A stretch of DNA of 64,000 bases from CAZMNY01 sp964567745 (lineage in GTDB: Bacteria; Planctomycetota; Planctomycetia; Pirellulales; Pirellulaceae): the NCBI GenBank assembly GCA_964567745.1, contig CAZMNY010000003.1:62001-126000 (forward strand). The letters are read 5' to 3'. Below, one piece after another: positions 1 through 8,811 of the stretch. Under the pieces are notes generated by a model. That model was given only the letters and a program-made list of their open reading frames with translations. It was not told the DNA's origin and searched no databases. Numbering within the stretch: the stretch's first letter is position 1; every line of letters begins with the position of its first letter. Made by a program: the position numbers and the translations under genes.

Positions 1-642
1 GGTAATGTGCTCCGCCTGCTCGACGAGCTCAGCCTCGCTGACAATACGATTGTGATCTTCACGTCCGACAACGGCACGACTCACCTCAAGGATGAAGTCG
101 ACTACGACTTCTTTGAAAGTGTCGGCGAGCTGCGTGGTTTGAAGGGGTCGTTGTATGAGGGCGGCGTTCGTGTGCCGACGATGATTCGCTGGCCGGGCAA
201 GATCGCCGCGGGCGGTGAAAGCGAACGAGTCAGCGGATTCGAGGATTGGATGCCAACTCTTCTGGAACTAGTCGGCGCCAAATCAACGGCACCCGAGAAT
301 ACGGACGGCATCAGCATGGCGCCAACTCTCCTTGGGAAGAAGCAAGACGAGCGAGAGTTCTTGTACCGCGAATTCCCCAGCTACGGCGGGCAACAATCCA
401 TTCGCTCGGGGCGTTGGAAAGCCATTCGGCAGAACATGCAGAGAGGCGACCTGAGCATTCAGCTTTACGACTTGCTCGACGATCCAGGCGAGACAACCGA
501 CCTTGCCGCCAAGCTGCCGGCAATGGTCGCCAAGCTTGAGAAATGGATGGCGCGAGAGCATACGCCATCGAAGATCTTCCCCCTTCGACCTTTCGACGCT
601 CCGGCGATCAAACGCGCGCCTAAGCGGAAAAAGAAATCCTAG
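1..642 (+). CDS. Sulfatase, C-terminal part (5' end outside the window)
   Basis: This is the C-terminal part of an FGly-dependent (S1) sulfatase, which hydrolyses sulfate esters, probably on polysaccharides outside the cytoplasm. The reading frame is open from base 1, so the start, the signal peptide and the formylglycine motif lie upstream. Visible are the metal-binding TSDNG, the conserved lysine segment KGSLYEGGVRVP, then RWPGKI and the usual tail ending in LYDLLDDPGETTDLA. About 214 residues are present; whole members are usually 450-550. The C-terminus is lysine/arginine-rich. The family is clear, but the substrate cannot be told without the N-terminal half. Confidence 0.93.
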   Translation, partial: GNVLRLLDELSLADNTIVIFTSDNGTTHLKDEVDYDFFESVGELRGLKGSLYEGGVRVPTMIRWPGKIAAGGESERVSGFEDWMPTLLELVGAKSTAPENTDGISMAPTLLGKKQDEREFLYREFPSYGGQQSIRSGRWKAIRQNMQRGDLSIQLYDLLDDPGETTDLAAKLPAMVAKLEKWMAREHTPSKIFPLRPFDAPAIKRAPKRKKKS

Positions 643-1027
643 ACATCTGAGGTTTTGACAAGTGGCGTTGCCCGTAGGCTACGTTGAGGTAGGCCTTTGG
701 CCAACAGGTGCGCGGGGCGACGCGAATAGGTCAGGGCGAGGGTTGAAAGCGCGCCCCCCCGAGCTTGCCTCGTGCGGTGAACAAGCGGCTGGTAGGAAGA
801 ACGTCCGGGGTCTGAGAAAGGGGCACTAGGCAGCAGCGGGAATATCGAGAGAATGAAGCGTTCCGCCATGGAGGGCGGTAATTCTAGAGTGCGTCGTACG
901 TCGTCGCTTTTGGGGCCATGCCTAGAACATGGCGGATTCTCCCATCGACGGCCGCTCTGCGCGATAGCCTCCTGCTTCATCGCGCCGCTTCGTTGTTCCC
1001 GTCGCGCCGATTCATTTTGCCGTTCCG
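643..1027. other. Intergenic stretch with two small hairpins before the CLC gene
   Basis: No convincing gene lies in these 385 bases, and the short ORFs here have no recognisable protein features. Two compact inverted repeats stand out: CCGCC/GGCGG at 863-878 with a 6-base loop, and GCCATG/CATGGC at 915-933 with a 7-base loop. The second lies about 95 bases before the CLC start and could form in a leader transcript. I found no match to RNase P RNA, tmRNA, SRP RNA or a riboswitch that I could defend. Confidence 0.4.
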
Positions 1028-2875
1028 ATGAAGACTCTGCAAACCGTATTCAGTTCACTCGCCTATCAGTCCACTGGAAAATGGGTCCTGCTGGCTTCAA
1101 TCGTCGGATTGGGAGCGGGTCTGGGAGCGATCGCGTTTCACTTGCTCGGCCAGGTTGTTGTGCGATACACGTTGACCGAGTTCGCTGGCTATGTTCCAGC
1201 CGAAGCGGTCGGCGAACACGGAGTCTTTTCGCATCCGGCGGTGTCGTTTTCGCCGTGGCTCGTGGTCGTCGTAATGACGCTTGGCGGGCTGGCGTCCGGT
1301 GTGTTCGTCTACACGCTCGCGCCCGAAGCTGAGGGGCATGGGACGGACGCGGCGATTGATGCATTTCACAACAAGCGAGGCGAGATTCGCGGTCGCATTC
1401 CGATCATCAAGACCATTGCCTCGGCAATCACGCTGGGCACGGGCGGGTCGGGTGGACGCGAAGGCCCGATCGCACAGATTGGCGCCGGGTTCGGCGCGTG
1501 GCTCGGCGCCAGGCTAAACCTATCAGCTCGCGATCGACGCATCATGCTCGCTGCGGGGATGGGTGCCGGAGTTGGAGCGATCTTTCGCGCACCGTTGGCG
1601 GGAGCCGTGTTCGCCGCTGAGATACTCTATAGCGACGCGGACCTCGAAGCCGATGTGATCGTGCCGGCCGCGACGGCGTCGATTGTCGCCTACAGCGTCT
1701 ACACCCAATCGCTGCCGGCCGACACGAGATTTCTGCCCTTGTTCGGCGCCGACTTGAGTCATACGTTCCAATCGCCGATGGAGTTGTTGCTCTACGGAAT
1801 CCTGGCTGTCGTATTGGTAATAGCCGGGATGGGATTCGTCAAATTATTCTACGGTGTGCACAGAGTCTTCTCGCGGCTGCCGATACTGCCTCATTTTCGT
1901 CCCGCGATTGGCGCCGGCTTGGCAGGCCTGATCGGCATCGGACTCTATCATCTTTTCGGAGGCAACTCGCAATTGCTCTCCGTTCTAGGAACTGGTTACG
2001 GCTCGCTGCAGGATTCGCTTTCGAACGCGGGAAATGTCGGCATCGGAATTCTCGTGGTCGTCGCAGTGGTCAAAGCGCTCACCACGTCGCTCACAATCAG
2101 CTCGGGCGGATCGGGCGGAGTCTTCGGCCCCTCGATGGTCATCGGCGGCTGCCTCGGCGCCGCTGTGGGGCTCGGACTCCAATCGCTCTGGCCCAATCTC
2201 GCGCCAGAGCCCGAAGCGTTCGCGGTGGTGGGAATGGCGGGCTTTTTCGCTGGAATCGCCCGAGCTCCCATCTCAACGATCATCATGGTTCGAGCCATGA
2301 CGGGCGACTTTGCTCTGCTTGTGCCGACAATGCTTGTCACCACGATTACTTTCGTCGTCGGGCACCGCTGGCGACTCTACGAAAAGCAAGTCCCCACTCG
2401 CATGGACTCAGCGGCTCATCGAGGCGATTTTATCTACGACGTCTTAGAGGGATTACGAGTCCGAGATGTCTATAAGCCGATTGGCGAGATGATGCTAATT
2501 CACGAGTCGACGAATCTGGACTCGATTGTTCACCGGCTTGCTCGAAACAACCAGCACTACTTTCCGGTCATCGACGACGACGACACGATGGTCGGGATTT
2601 TTACCGACGACGATGTTCGATCGTACCTTTATAACGACGAGATCTGGAAACTCGCGCTTGCCAGCGACGTCATGATTAGCGACTATGTGTATGTCTTGCC
2701 GGATGACGATTTGAATACGGCACTGCGGCGCTTTACGTCACTGAATCTGGACGAGTTGCCCGTGATCGACCCGAGTGAACCGGGTCGGCTGCTGGGAATG
2801 TTAAGACGTAAGGAGACGATTGCCGCGTACAATCGCCGGCTAATTGAGCACAAGCAGGAATCGACCGATTCATGA
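1028..2875 (+). CDS. CLC-family chloride channel/antiporter with C-terminal CBS pair
   Basis: A polytopic inner-membrane CLC protein that moves chloride or another anion, probably in exchange for protons. The membrane part covers about residues 15-460. Family signatures are visible: GREGP around residue 145, where Glu145 is the gating glutamate, and SGGVFGPS near residue 362. The position of the usual GSGIP filter reads GHGTD (103-107), so the anion-binding site differs from the E. coli type and selectivity should not be assumed. Two CBS motifs follow (about 470-605), which commonly bind adenine nucleotides and regulate gating. The presence of Glu145 favours an antiporter over a pure channel. 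The interrupted phosphatase gene follows 41 bases downstream. Confidence 0.93.
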   Translation: MKTLQTVFSSLAYQSTGKWVLLASIVGLGAGLGAIAFHLLGQVVVRYTLTEFAGYVPAEAVGEHGVFSHPAVSFSPWLVVVVMTLGGLASGVFVYTLAPEAEGHGTDAAIDAFHNKRGEIRGRIPIIKTIASAITLGTGGSGGREGPIAQIGAGFGAWLGARLNLSARDRRIMLAAGMGAGVGAIFRAPLAGAVFAAEILYSDADLEADVIVPAATASIVAYSVYTQSLPADTRFLPLFGADLSHTFQSPMELLLYGILAVVLVIAGMGFVKLFYGVHRVFSRLPILPHFRPAIGAGLAGLIGIGLYHLFGGNSQLLSVLGTGYGSLQDSLSNAGNVGIGILVVVAVVKALTTSLTISSGGSGGVFGPSMVIGGCLGAAVGLGLQSLWPNLAPEPEAFAVVGMAGFFAGIARAPISTIIMVRAMTGDFALLVPTMLVTTITFVVGHRWRLYEKQVPTRMDSAAHRGDFIYDVLEGLRVRDVYKPIGEMMLIHESTNLDSIVHRLARNNQHYFPVIDDDDTMVGIFTDDDVRSYLYNDEIWKLALASDVMISDYVYVLPDDDLNTALRRFTSLNLDELPVIDPSEPGRLLGMLRRKETIAAYNRRLIEHKQESTDS

Positions 2876-2916
2876 CGGGCTTGCAATAACAGACTCTGAG
2901 GCGGGGGTGGTGGGAG

Positions 2917-3339
2917 ATGCGGGAAGTGAATGAACTCTTATGTATCGGCAACGCCCTTGACGCTCGTAACCCCAAGACGATTGTTGCCGCAAATATTCAG
3001 GCCGTCGTCGACTTAGCCACGGACGAGCCGCGGGCGTTTCGCATGCCGCGCGAGCTGATCTATGTACGGGTGCCGTTGGTTGATTGCAAGTCAAATTCGG
3101 CCGAGTCGTTGATCATCGTCGTAAACGCGGTGGCGTCGCTTCTCTCCGCCAGAATCAGGACCCTCGTCTGCTGAAGCGCCGGCCTTAGCCGTTCGCCAGC
3201 TGTCGCGGCAGCCGGTTGGGCCTTCGCAACAAACCAGAGTTTTAAGACCGTTATGATTGAGGTTTCGGAAAGCGGTCCTTGCCAGGTGAATCCCGGCATG
3301 GCCCAATCGATCGTCGACACCTTTGAGCAGCTTCGTTAA
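2917..3339 (+). CDS. Dual-specificity/tyrosine phosphatase-like protein with in-frame TGA at the catalytic cysteine
   Basis: One frame runs from ATG 2917 to TAA 3337-3339 (140 codons) and is broken only by TGA at 3172-3174, codon 86. Around it the translation reads TLVC-TGA-SAGLSRSPAVAAA. The phosphatase loop signature is C-x5-R followed by S; counting back from the arginine, TGA occupies exactly the nucleophilic cysteine and the preceding Cys85 sits where histidine is usual. The downstream half is intact and phosphatase-like (SRSPAVAAA, then NPGMAQSIVDTFEQ). TGA therefore either encodes selenocysteine or is a TGC-to-TGA loss. A hairpin can form downstream (CCGGC 3179-3183 with GCCGG 3211-3215, inner GCCG 3188-3191 with CGGC 3206-3209). 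If not recoded, only an inactive 85-residue peptide is made. It may be co-transcribed with the CLC gene. Confidence 0.6.
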
Positions 3340-3394
3340 AGTCTCGGACGTGTCGCTTGACTTGGTAGACGAGTACGAGCAAAGGGAGTTCGAG

Positions 3395-5227
3395 ATGAGT
3401 CGGACGTCGCGCCTGTTTCCGTGCCTATTTCCCTGCCTGTTTTTGGGCCTCGCCCTGAGTTGGCTCGGCACCATGCCCTGCCGCGGTCAAGTGAAGGTCA
3501 CGCTCGATCGCCCGCAAACGCCGCCCGACTGGGCTTTGCTCGAACGAGAATTGTTGCGAGCCAACGAGTCGGCTTGCAAGGAGTTCTTCAAACGATACTT
3601 TGACGAGCGCGGGTATCTTCGCTGCGTCGAAAGATGGGGCGGAGACGATGGCCCCGACGACGCGATCGAAAACCTGATCTACTGGCCCATTCTTCACGCC
3701 GCCGGCGCTTCTGACTCGGTGCTGGAAATGTACAAGCACGCCTGGGAAGGTCATCTGCGCCAGTACACGGCGGCAAAGACCACCGACGTGCCCTTCGCCC
3801 GCGATGGGATGTACTACAAAGAATTTCCGGTGATGTTTGATTGGCTGCATAACGCCGAGGGTCTGACGGTCTTTAATCTGCAAGGACTTTCGGATCCCTA
3901 CAACGGCGATTTTCGCAAGCGAGTGAAACGTTACGCGGGGTTCTATTTGAACGAGGATGCAAAGGCGCCCAACTACGACGCCGAACACAAGATCATTCGC
4001 AGCCTATTCAACGGAAGCCGAGGCCCATTGCTGCGGAAGGCGACAGGATTGGATTGGGCTGGCGACCCAATCGAAGTCGCAGGTAGATTTCGCCCGGGTC
4101 ACGGCGAAGAGACCTACGCGCAAATGGTGGCCCACTTCAAAGACTACAACGACATTGTTGGCGATCACCCATCGAACCTGTTGGCGACATCGCTTGCGCT
4201 GAATGCCTTCATGCTGGAGCAAGATCCCAAGTACCGACGCTGGATCGAGGAGTACGTTGGGGCTTGGCGTGAGAGAATGAAGGTCAACGGCGGGCTGATC
4301 CCATCCAACATCGGCCTGGATGGAACGATCGGCGGCAATGCCGACGGCAAATGGTATGGCGGCGTCTACGGCTGGGGCTTCTCCGTAACCGTGCCGCAAA
4401 CCGGCGCGATTGCCCATCGCGAAACATTTCATCTGGGCGCCGAGGGATTTCTTAACGCAGTGCTATTGACTGGTGATCGAAGCTGGATGGATCCCTGGCG
4501 AACGCAAATGGACCGAGTTAACGCGAACCGCAAAGTCGTCAACGGAACAACTCTATACCCACACAAGTTCGGCGACGATGGATGGTACAACTTCACGCCT
4601 CAACCCTACTCCTCGGCGGCTCGCGAAATCTACTACGTGACGCTAGATGAGGCCGATCGAAAACGAGCTCCCGCGAATCCCTGGTTTGAATTCCTTAACG
4701 GGCGCAATCCTGCTTATCCGGAGACGGTTCTGCGTCAGGACTTTTCTCGAATCCGAACGCGAGTTGCGGCCATGCGAGCGGATTTGACGACGCCGGATAC
4801 TCGACTCGCCGACGACCCGATCAAGTTCAACCCCGCCTCGATTCAGTCGCTGATCGAGTTGACGATGGGAGGACTCTACCCGGGCAAGACCGGATTGATT
4901 TTGCATTGTCGTCTGCGGTATTTCGATCCGCTTCGTCGACGAGCCGGGTTGCCTCGGGATGTGGCAGCCTTAGTGGAGAGCATGACGGATGGTGAAGTTG
5001 TTGTGAGCCTGGTCAATACAAATCAACAGCACGCCAGAACCGTCGTACTGCAAGCGGGCGGTTACGCCGAGCACCAATTCAAGCGAGCTCAATTCGACGG
5101 GCAAGACATTGACGTCGACGACTCGCAATTAACGGTTCGACTATCCCCCGGCTCGGGCGGTCGCCTGCGATTGTCTATGCATCGCTACGCCAATCGTCCC
5201 ACGATGCGTTTTCCTTGGGACCGATAA
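3395..5227 (+). CDS. Secreted protein of unknown function, alpha-helical glycosidase-like
   Basis: I do not recognise a named family. The start at 3395 is preferred because AAGGGAG lies 6-8 bases upstream and the product then opens with a signal peptide; an upstream in-frame ATG at 3323 would overlap the end of the phosphatase gene. The signal region contains an in-frame near-repeat, FPCLFPCLF. The roughly 580-residue mature part is rich in aromatic residues and has helix-repeat-like segments (DAIENLIYWPILHAAG, HPSNLLATSLALNAF) plus glycine/tryptophan loops (ADGKWYGGVYGWGFS) of the kind found in alpha/alpha-toroid glycosidases and lyases. The C-terminus looks like a beta-sandwich. A carbohydrate-active role is inference from this composition and the sulfatase-rich surroundings. 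Confidence 0.75.
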   Translation: MSRTSRLFPCLFPCLFLGLALSWLGTMPCRGQVKVTLDRPQTPPDWALLERELLRANESACKEFFKRYFDERGYLRCVERWGGDDGPDDAIENLIYWPILHAAGASDSVLEMYKHAWEGHLRQYTAAKTTDVPFARDGMYYKEFPVMFDWLHNAEGLTVFNLQGLSDPYNGDFRKRVKRYAGFYLNEDAKAPNYDAEHKIIRSLFNGSRGPLLRKATGLDWAGDPIEVAGRFRPGHGEETYAQMVAHFKDYNDIVGDHPSNLLATSLALNAFMLEQDPKYRRWIEEYVGAWRERMKVNGGLIPSNIGLDGTIGGNADGKWYGGVYGWGFSVTVPQTGAIAHRETFHLGAEGFLNAVLLTGDRSWMDPWRTQMDRVNANRKVVNGTTLYPHKFGDDGWYNFTPQPYSSAAREIYYVTLDEADRKRAPANPWFEFLNGRNPAYPETVLRQDFSRIRTRVAAMRADLTTPDTRLADDPIKFNPASIQSLIELTMGGLYPGKTGLILHCRLRYFDPLRRRAGLPRDVAALVESMTDGEVVVSLVNTNQQHARTVVLQAGGYAEHQFKRAQFDGQDIDVDDSQLTVRLSPGSGGRLRLSMHRYANRPTMRFPWDR

Positions 5228-5553
5228 AGGCGGGACGTTTTTTGCGGCCAGCCCTAGCGCGGATTAGCCACGAATAGCCCAGCGCGTCATAGCGGCGACC
5301 GAATCTTCCAGGAAGGACTGGTGTCCGGATTCGGTGAAGATTAGAAGCCTTGCCTGCGGCAGCGGGTTAAACGAATCCGCTGTCCTTGACACCTCTTCGT
5401 GTCTTCCCGTGATTCTTAGTGGGCCTCCTTCTTGTTCGGATTACATTGGCTGGGAATTGACCTGGGCATGACTGAGGTCGACAATTCGTGTTGGCTGTTT
5501 CATGCGGTCGAGTTGTGTCGACAAGTCTGCCTCCCCATTCCTCGCTGATAGAA
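5228..5553. other. Intergenic stretch, 326 bases
   Basis: No gene is supported between the secreted protein and the next sulfatase. Apart from the dispersed repeat at 5347-5410 I see no terminator, promoter or structured element that I would defend. Confidence 0.4.
5347..5410. repeat. Intergenic dispersed repeat, copy 1
   Basis: This stretch matches 36291-36354 closely. Both begin GCCTTGCCTGCGGC, continue with a shared CGGGTTAAACGAAT core, and go on with the CCTCTT and GTCT blocks in the same order. Both copies are non-coding and follow the end of a plus-strand gene. The function is unknown; it looks like a degenerate member of a genome-wide intergenic repeat family. Confidence 0.6.
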
Positions 5554-7089
5554 ATGAGATTCGGCATGCCAAGTTTTCATGCTGTGAGTCGAGTTGGAAT
5601 ATGCCGACTTGCTCGAATAGATCTGCCGCAAGTTTTTATTGTGGCGACGTGGGTTTTCGCCGTTACCGTGCAAGGCGTGTTCGCGGCAAGCGCTGTCGCC
5701 GAACCGAGTATGAAGCCAAATATTGTCTTCATTTTGGCGGACGATATGGGGTGGCCGGACTTGGCTTGTTACGGCCACAAGTTTCATGATACGCCTGTGA
5801 TTGATCGCTTGGCGCGGCAGGGTGTCAAGTTCACTGACTTCTACGCGGCCACTCCGGTTTGCTCGTCGACTCGCTCCACAATTCAAACGGGTCAATACTC
5901 CGCGCGAACTGGGATCACCGATTTCATACCCGGACACTGGCGCCCCTTCGAGCGACTGATTGTTCCGCGGATCGACCACAACTTGGCGGATGGCGTTAAG
6001 ACGCCTGGCGACGCGCTCAAGGCGGCCGGTTACGCGACAGGCTATTTCGGCAAGTGGCATCTCGGCAACGACGCGGCCCATCAACCCGACAAGCATGGCT
6101 ACGACGTAACGGAAAGGCAACTTGGAAAGGCGTTTCGGCAGTCGCGCAAGACCCAAGCAGCCGGGCCCAAGCGTATTGACTTACTGACCGATGCCGCGTT
6201 GTGGTTTATGGAAGAAAATCGCGAACGGCCGTTCTTCCTCACCGTCTCCCATTACGCGGTGCACATCCCGGTGGAGGGCGAGGCGGTCACGGTTGCCAAG
6301 TACAAGGAGAAAAAGAAGCCGGCCGAGGGCGTCAATCATCCAATTTACGCCGCGATGGTGGAGGATTTGGATACGAGTGTCGGACGGATCTTGGACAAAA
6401 TTGACTCCTTGAAAATCGCGCCGCGAACGATTGTTATCTTCACGTCGGATAATGGCGGATTGCAGAAGATCTATACGGGCGTCGGAGAAACGGTCTCGAC
6501 AAACGCACCTCTTCGAGACGAGAAAGGCACACTGTACGAAGGCGGCATTCGCGTCCCGTTGATCGTTCGCTGGCCAGGAGTCACGACGGCGGGGCGGACG
6601 ATTGACGCTCCCGCCACGACGGCTGACTTGCTACCCACATTTTGCGCAATGGCCGGCGTTGCGAATCCAAAACAACCGGTCGACGGTGCCAGCCTGGCCG
6701 GAATCATCGGCGGTGAAGAGAAAACACTTGGACGCGAAGCGATCTTCTTTCACTACCCGCATTACCACCACTCGATCCCTGGCGGAGCGATTCGCCAAGG
6801 GGATTGGAAGTTAATCGAGTTCTTCGGTGTTGACCGAGTTGAACTTTATAACCTGAGAACGGATCTCGGCGAAAAGCACAATGTCGCCGCCCAGCATCCG
6901 GAGCGAGTCAAGCGGCTCCAGCGCGCCCTTGCCGATTGGCGCACACAAACCGGAGCTCGCATGCCAACGCCTAACCCCAAAGCCGACGTCGCGCGCGCTG
7001 CTGAATGGTGGAGTCGCAGAACGAATAAGCCGCTAGACGTGGAAGCGATGCGGCACCGATACGATTCGCGAAAACGACGCCAGAAATAA
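5554..7089 (+). CDS. FGly-type sulfatase with an atypical CSSTR active-site motif
   Basis: A secreted S1-family sulfatase (alkaline phosphatase superfamily). Key parts are PNIVFILADDMGWPDLACYG (metal aspartates), TPVCSSTRSTIQTGQ, GKWHLG, FTSDNGG and KGTLYEGGIRVP. The formylglycine site is Cys99, counting from ATG 5566. The consensus is C-x-P-x-R but here the proline is serine (CSSTR), which could affect formylglycine formation. A hydrophobic signal (FIVATWVFAVTVQGVFA) precedes the mature domain. The start is uncertain: ATG at 5488, 5554 and 5566 are all in frame and none has a strong ribosome site. The C-terminal tail is basic, as in the partial sulfatase at the window start. It converges on the FabF-type gene. 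Confidence 0.92.
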   Translation: MRFGMPSFHAVSRVGICRLARIDLPQVFIVATWVFAVTVQGVFAASAVAEPSMKPNIVFILADDMGWPDLACYGHKFHDTPVIDRLARQGVKFTDFYAATPVCSSTRSTIQTGQYSARTGITDFIPGHWRPFERLIVPRIDHNLADGVKTPGDALKAAGYATGYFGKWHLGNDAAHQPDKHGYDVTERQLGKAFRQSRKTQAAGPKRIDLLTDAALWFMEENRERPFFLTVSHYAVHIPVEGEAVTVAKYKEKKKPAEGVNHPIYAAMVEDLDTSVGRILDKIDSLKIAPRTIVIFTSDNGGLQKIYTGVGETVSTNAPLRDEKGTLYEGGIRVPLIVRWPGVTTAGRTIDAPATTADLLPTFCAMAGVANPKQPVDGASLAGIIGGEEKTLGREAIFFHYPHYHHSIPGGAIRQGDWKLIEFFGVDRVELYNLRTDLGEKHNVAAQHPERVKRLQRALADWRTQTGARMPTPNPKADVARAAEWWSRRTNKPLDVEAMRHRYDSRKRRQK

Positions 7090-7134
7090 TCGCGCCGAGC
7101 GATCTTCAAGTCGGATAAAACACGCCGTCATCGA

Positions 7135-8454
7135 CTAGTCAACAAAACGGGAGATGACGATCGCCACGTTCTGGCCCCCGAACCCAAAGTTGTTGTTCAT
7201 GACATGCTCGCAGACCATGGTGCGAGCGATGTTGGGGACGTAGTCGAGGTCGCAAGCTGGGTCTGGCGTTTCGTAGTTGATGGTCGGAGGTGCGACGCCG
7301 TGCCTGGCGGTCAGAATGCAAAACAAGACCTCAAGAGCGCCGCAAGCTGTCGTTAGATGCCCCGTCATGCTCTTCGTGCTCGAGATTGCAAGGTCCCGAG
7401 CCGACTCGCCGAACGCATTCTTGATCGCCGTGGTCTCGACAGAATCGTTGACCACCGTGCTCGAACCGTGAGCGTTGACGTAGGCAATGTCGCTTGGCGA
7501 GAGTTGCGAGTCCCGCAGTGCGAGCTGCATGCTTCGAACGGCGCTATGACCGTCGGGTCGCAAGTCGGTCACACGATAGGCGTCGTGGGCGGAACCGTAT
7601 CCTCGCAGCTCCGCCCAAATCTCGGCACCGCGTTTCTTGGCGTGTTCGAGTTCCTCCAAGACAATGATAGTGGCGCCTTCGCCGGCGACAAAGCCATCGC
7701 GGTCGCGATCAAAGGGCCGCGACGCTCCTTGCGGGTCGTCGTTTCGCATACTCAGCGTCTTGAGGCGACTGAACGCCGTCATGCCGGTGGGGTTAATCAT
7801 GCTATGGGCACCGCCGGCGAGCATCACATTCGCGTCGCCTCGAGCAATCACTTCTTTCGCTTCGCCGATCGCCGCTGCGCTCGAGACACACGCATTGGTG
7901 AAGTTGACGCTTGGCCCCTCGAGTCCCAAAACGCCGGCGATCGCCCCGACTGCGGCACCCGGCTCCATCGTGGAATCGACCTGAGCTGGAGCGACGGCGG
8001 CGTAGCTGCGCTGAAAACGCTCAGCCTCAAGCGGCTCGCCCGCGCCGCCAGTCTGAATTGCTGAACCGATGGCTGTGGTCAGCCGAGTCAAATCGGGGAA
8101 GATCTCGCCGCAACCAAGATAAACTCCGCATTGCTTTGGGTCGATCGTCGATGTCGAAATTCCGGATGACTCGAAAGCGGTGATTGCGGATCCGATCGCG
8201 AATTGGGTTTGCCTCGCGTGCTCGCTCCAGGGCGTGAGGTCCGCGGTCCACTGCTGGCCGAGCCGCTTCGCGAAGTCGGCCAGCGACCACCCCTTCACTT
8301 CGGCTGCAATTCTCGCCGGGTAGGAACTTGCATCAAAACTGGTGATCTCGCCGACGCCAGAGACGCCATTCGTCAGCGCGCGCCACACCGATGTCGTCTC
8401 GATTCCAAGCGGGGTCACGCAACCCAAACCAGTGATCACAACGCGTCGATTCAT
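7135..8454 (-). CDS. fabF: Beta-ketoacyl-ACP synthase II-type ketosynthase
   Basis: A cytoplasmic condensing enzyme that adds malonyl-ACP-derived two-carbon units to an acyl-ACP. The start at 8454 gives the canonical opening MNRRVVITGLGCVTPLG; the frame is open another 119 codons upstream, but that part is unlike a ketosynthase. The Cys-His-His triad is visible: Cys189 (NFTNACVSS), His329 (VNAHGSST) and His366 (MTGHLTTACGA), with Lys361. At 439 residues it is somewhat longer than the usual 410-415, with extra sequence around residues 105-160. No acyl carrier protein, FabG or FabZ lies next to it, so it may be a second FabF-like enzyme for a specialised lipid or metabolite rather than the housekeeping copy. 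Confidence 0.92.
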   Translation of the reverse strand: MNRRVVITGLGCVTPLGIETTSVWRALTNGVSGVGEITSFDASSYPARIAAEVKGWSLADFAKRLGQQWTADLTPWSEHARQTQFAIGSAITAFESSGISTSTIDPKQCGVYLGCGEIFPDLTRLTTAIGSAIQTGGAGEPLEAERFQRSYAAVAPAQVDSTMEPGAAVGAIAGVLGLEGPSVNFTNACVSSAAAIGEAKEVIARGDANVMLAGGAHSMINPTGMTAFSRLKTLSMRNDDPQGASRPFDRDRDGFVAGEGATIIVLEELEHAKKRGAEIWAELRGYGSAHDAYRVTDLRPDGHSAVRSMQLALRDSQLSPSDIAYVNAHGSSTVVNDSVETTAIKNAFGESARDLAISSTKSMTGHLTTACGALEVLFCILTARHGVAPPTINYETPDPACDLDYVPNIARTMVCEHVMNNNFGFGGQNVAIVISRFVD

Positions 8455-8811
8455 TGGAGTCTTATGCGATTCGCGGCCGGTGTCAGGAATACAGGCGGAC
8501 CGATACCACCTCATCTGAAATCTAGTTCGCCAAAACATCGGCCCCACGCGCTTCGAACGGTCACCGAGTCGAATCCAACGCAGTCGACCGGCCGATCCCG
8601 CACAACCGTTGCATTCGAACCGCCTGTCATCGCTTTCCGTTTCAATGCAACAACGAATCGGATAGACTCTTTCTTTGTCAGCCGTATGACGGTATTGACC
8701 GAAGACGACGATTCCCGATGCCGAAATCGACGTTTCAAACCGCTGGTTACGCTTCGTCCATACGACATGCTGGTTGCCTACCAGTGATATGAGGATTGGG
8801 GAGCTTGCCAA
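8455..8811. promoter_or_regulatory. Divergent intergenic region between the ketosynthase and the first DUF1501 gene
   Basis: The two flanking genes point away from each other, so both promoters should lie in these 357 bases. A GGGGAG ribosome site sits about 8 bases before the ATG at 8812. An 85-codon minus-strand ORF (8511-8768) has no recognisable domain and I do not call it. No clear operator or -35/-10 pair could be assigned with confidence. Confidence 0.4.

Noticed and set aside
643..1027. Possible structured RNA (RNase P or SRP RNA) before the CLC gene
   Set aside because: A few short strings look reminiscent, but the conserved cores of these RNAs cannot be assembled in the right order.
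2917..3339. Frameshift explanation for the broken phosphatase
   Set aside because: Both halves are in the same frame; only a single TGA codon separates them.
7357..8064. 235-codon plus-strand ORF opposite the ketosynthase
   Set aside because: It is the antisense shadow of the ketosynthase gene, whose Cys-His-His triad and motifs are clear.
8511..8768. 85-codon minus-strand ORF in the divergent region
   Set aside because: No ribosome site, domain or signal peptide is evident and the region must hold two promoters.
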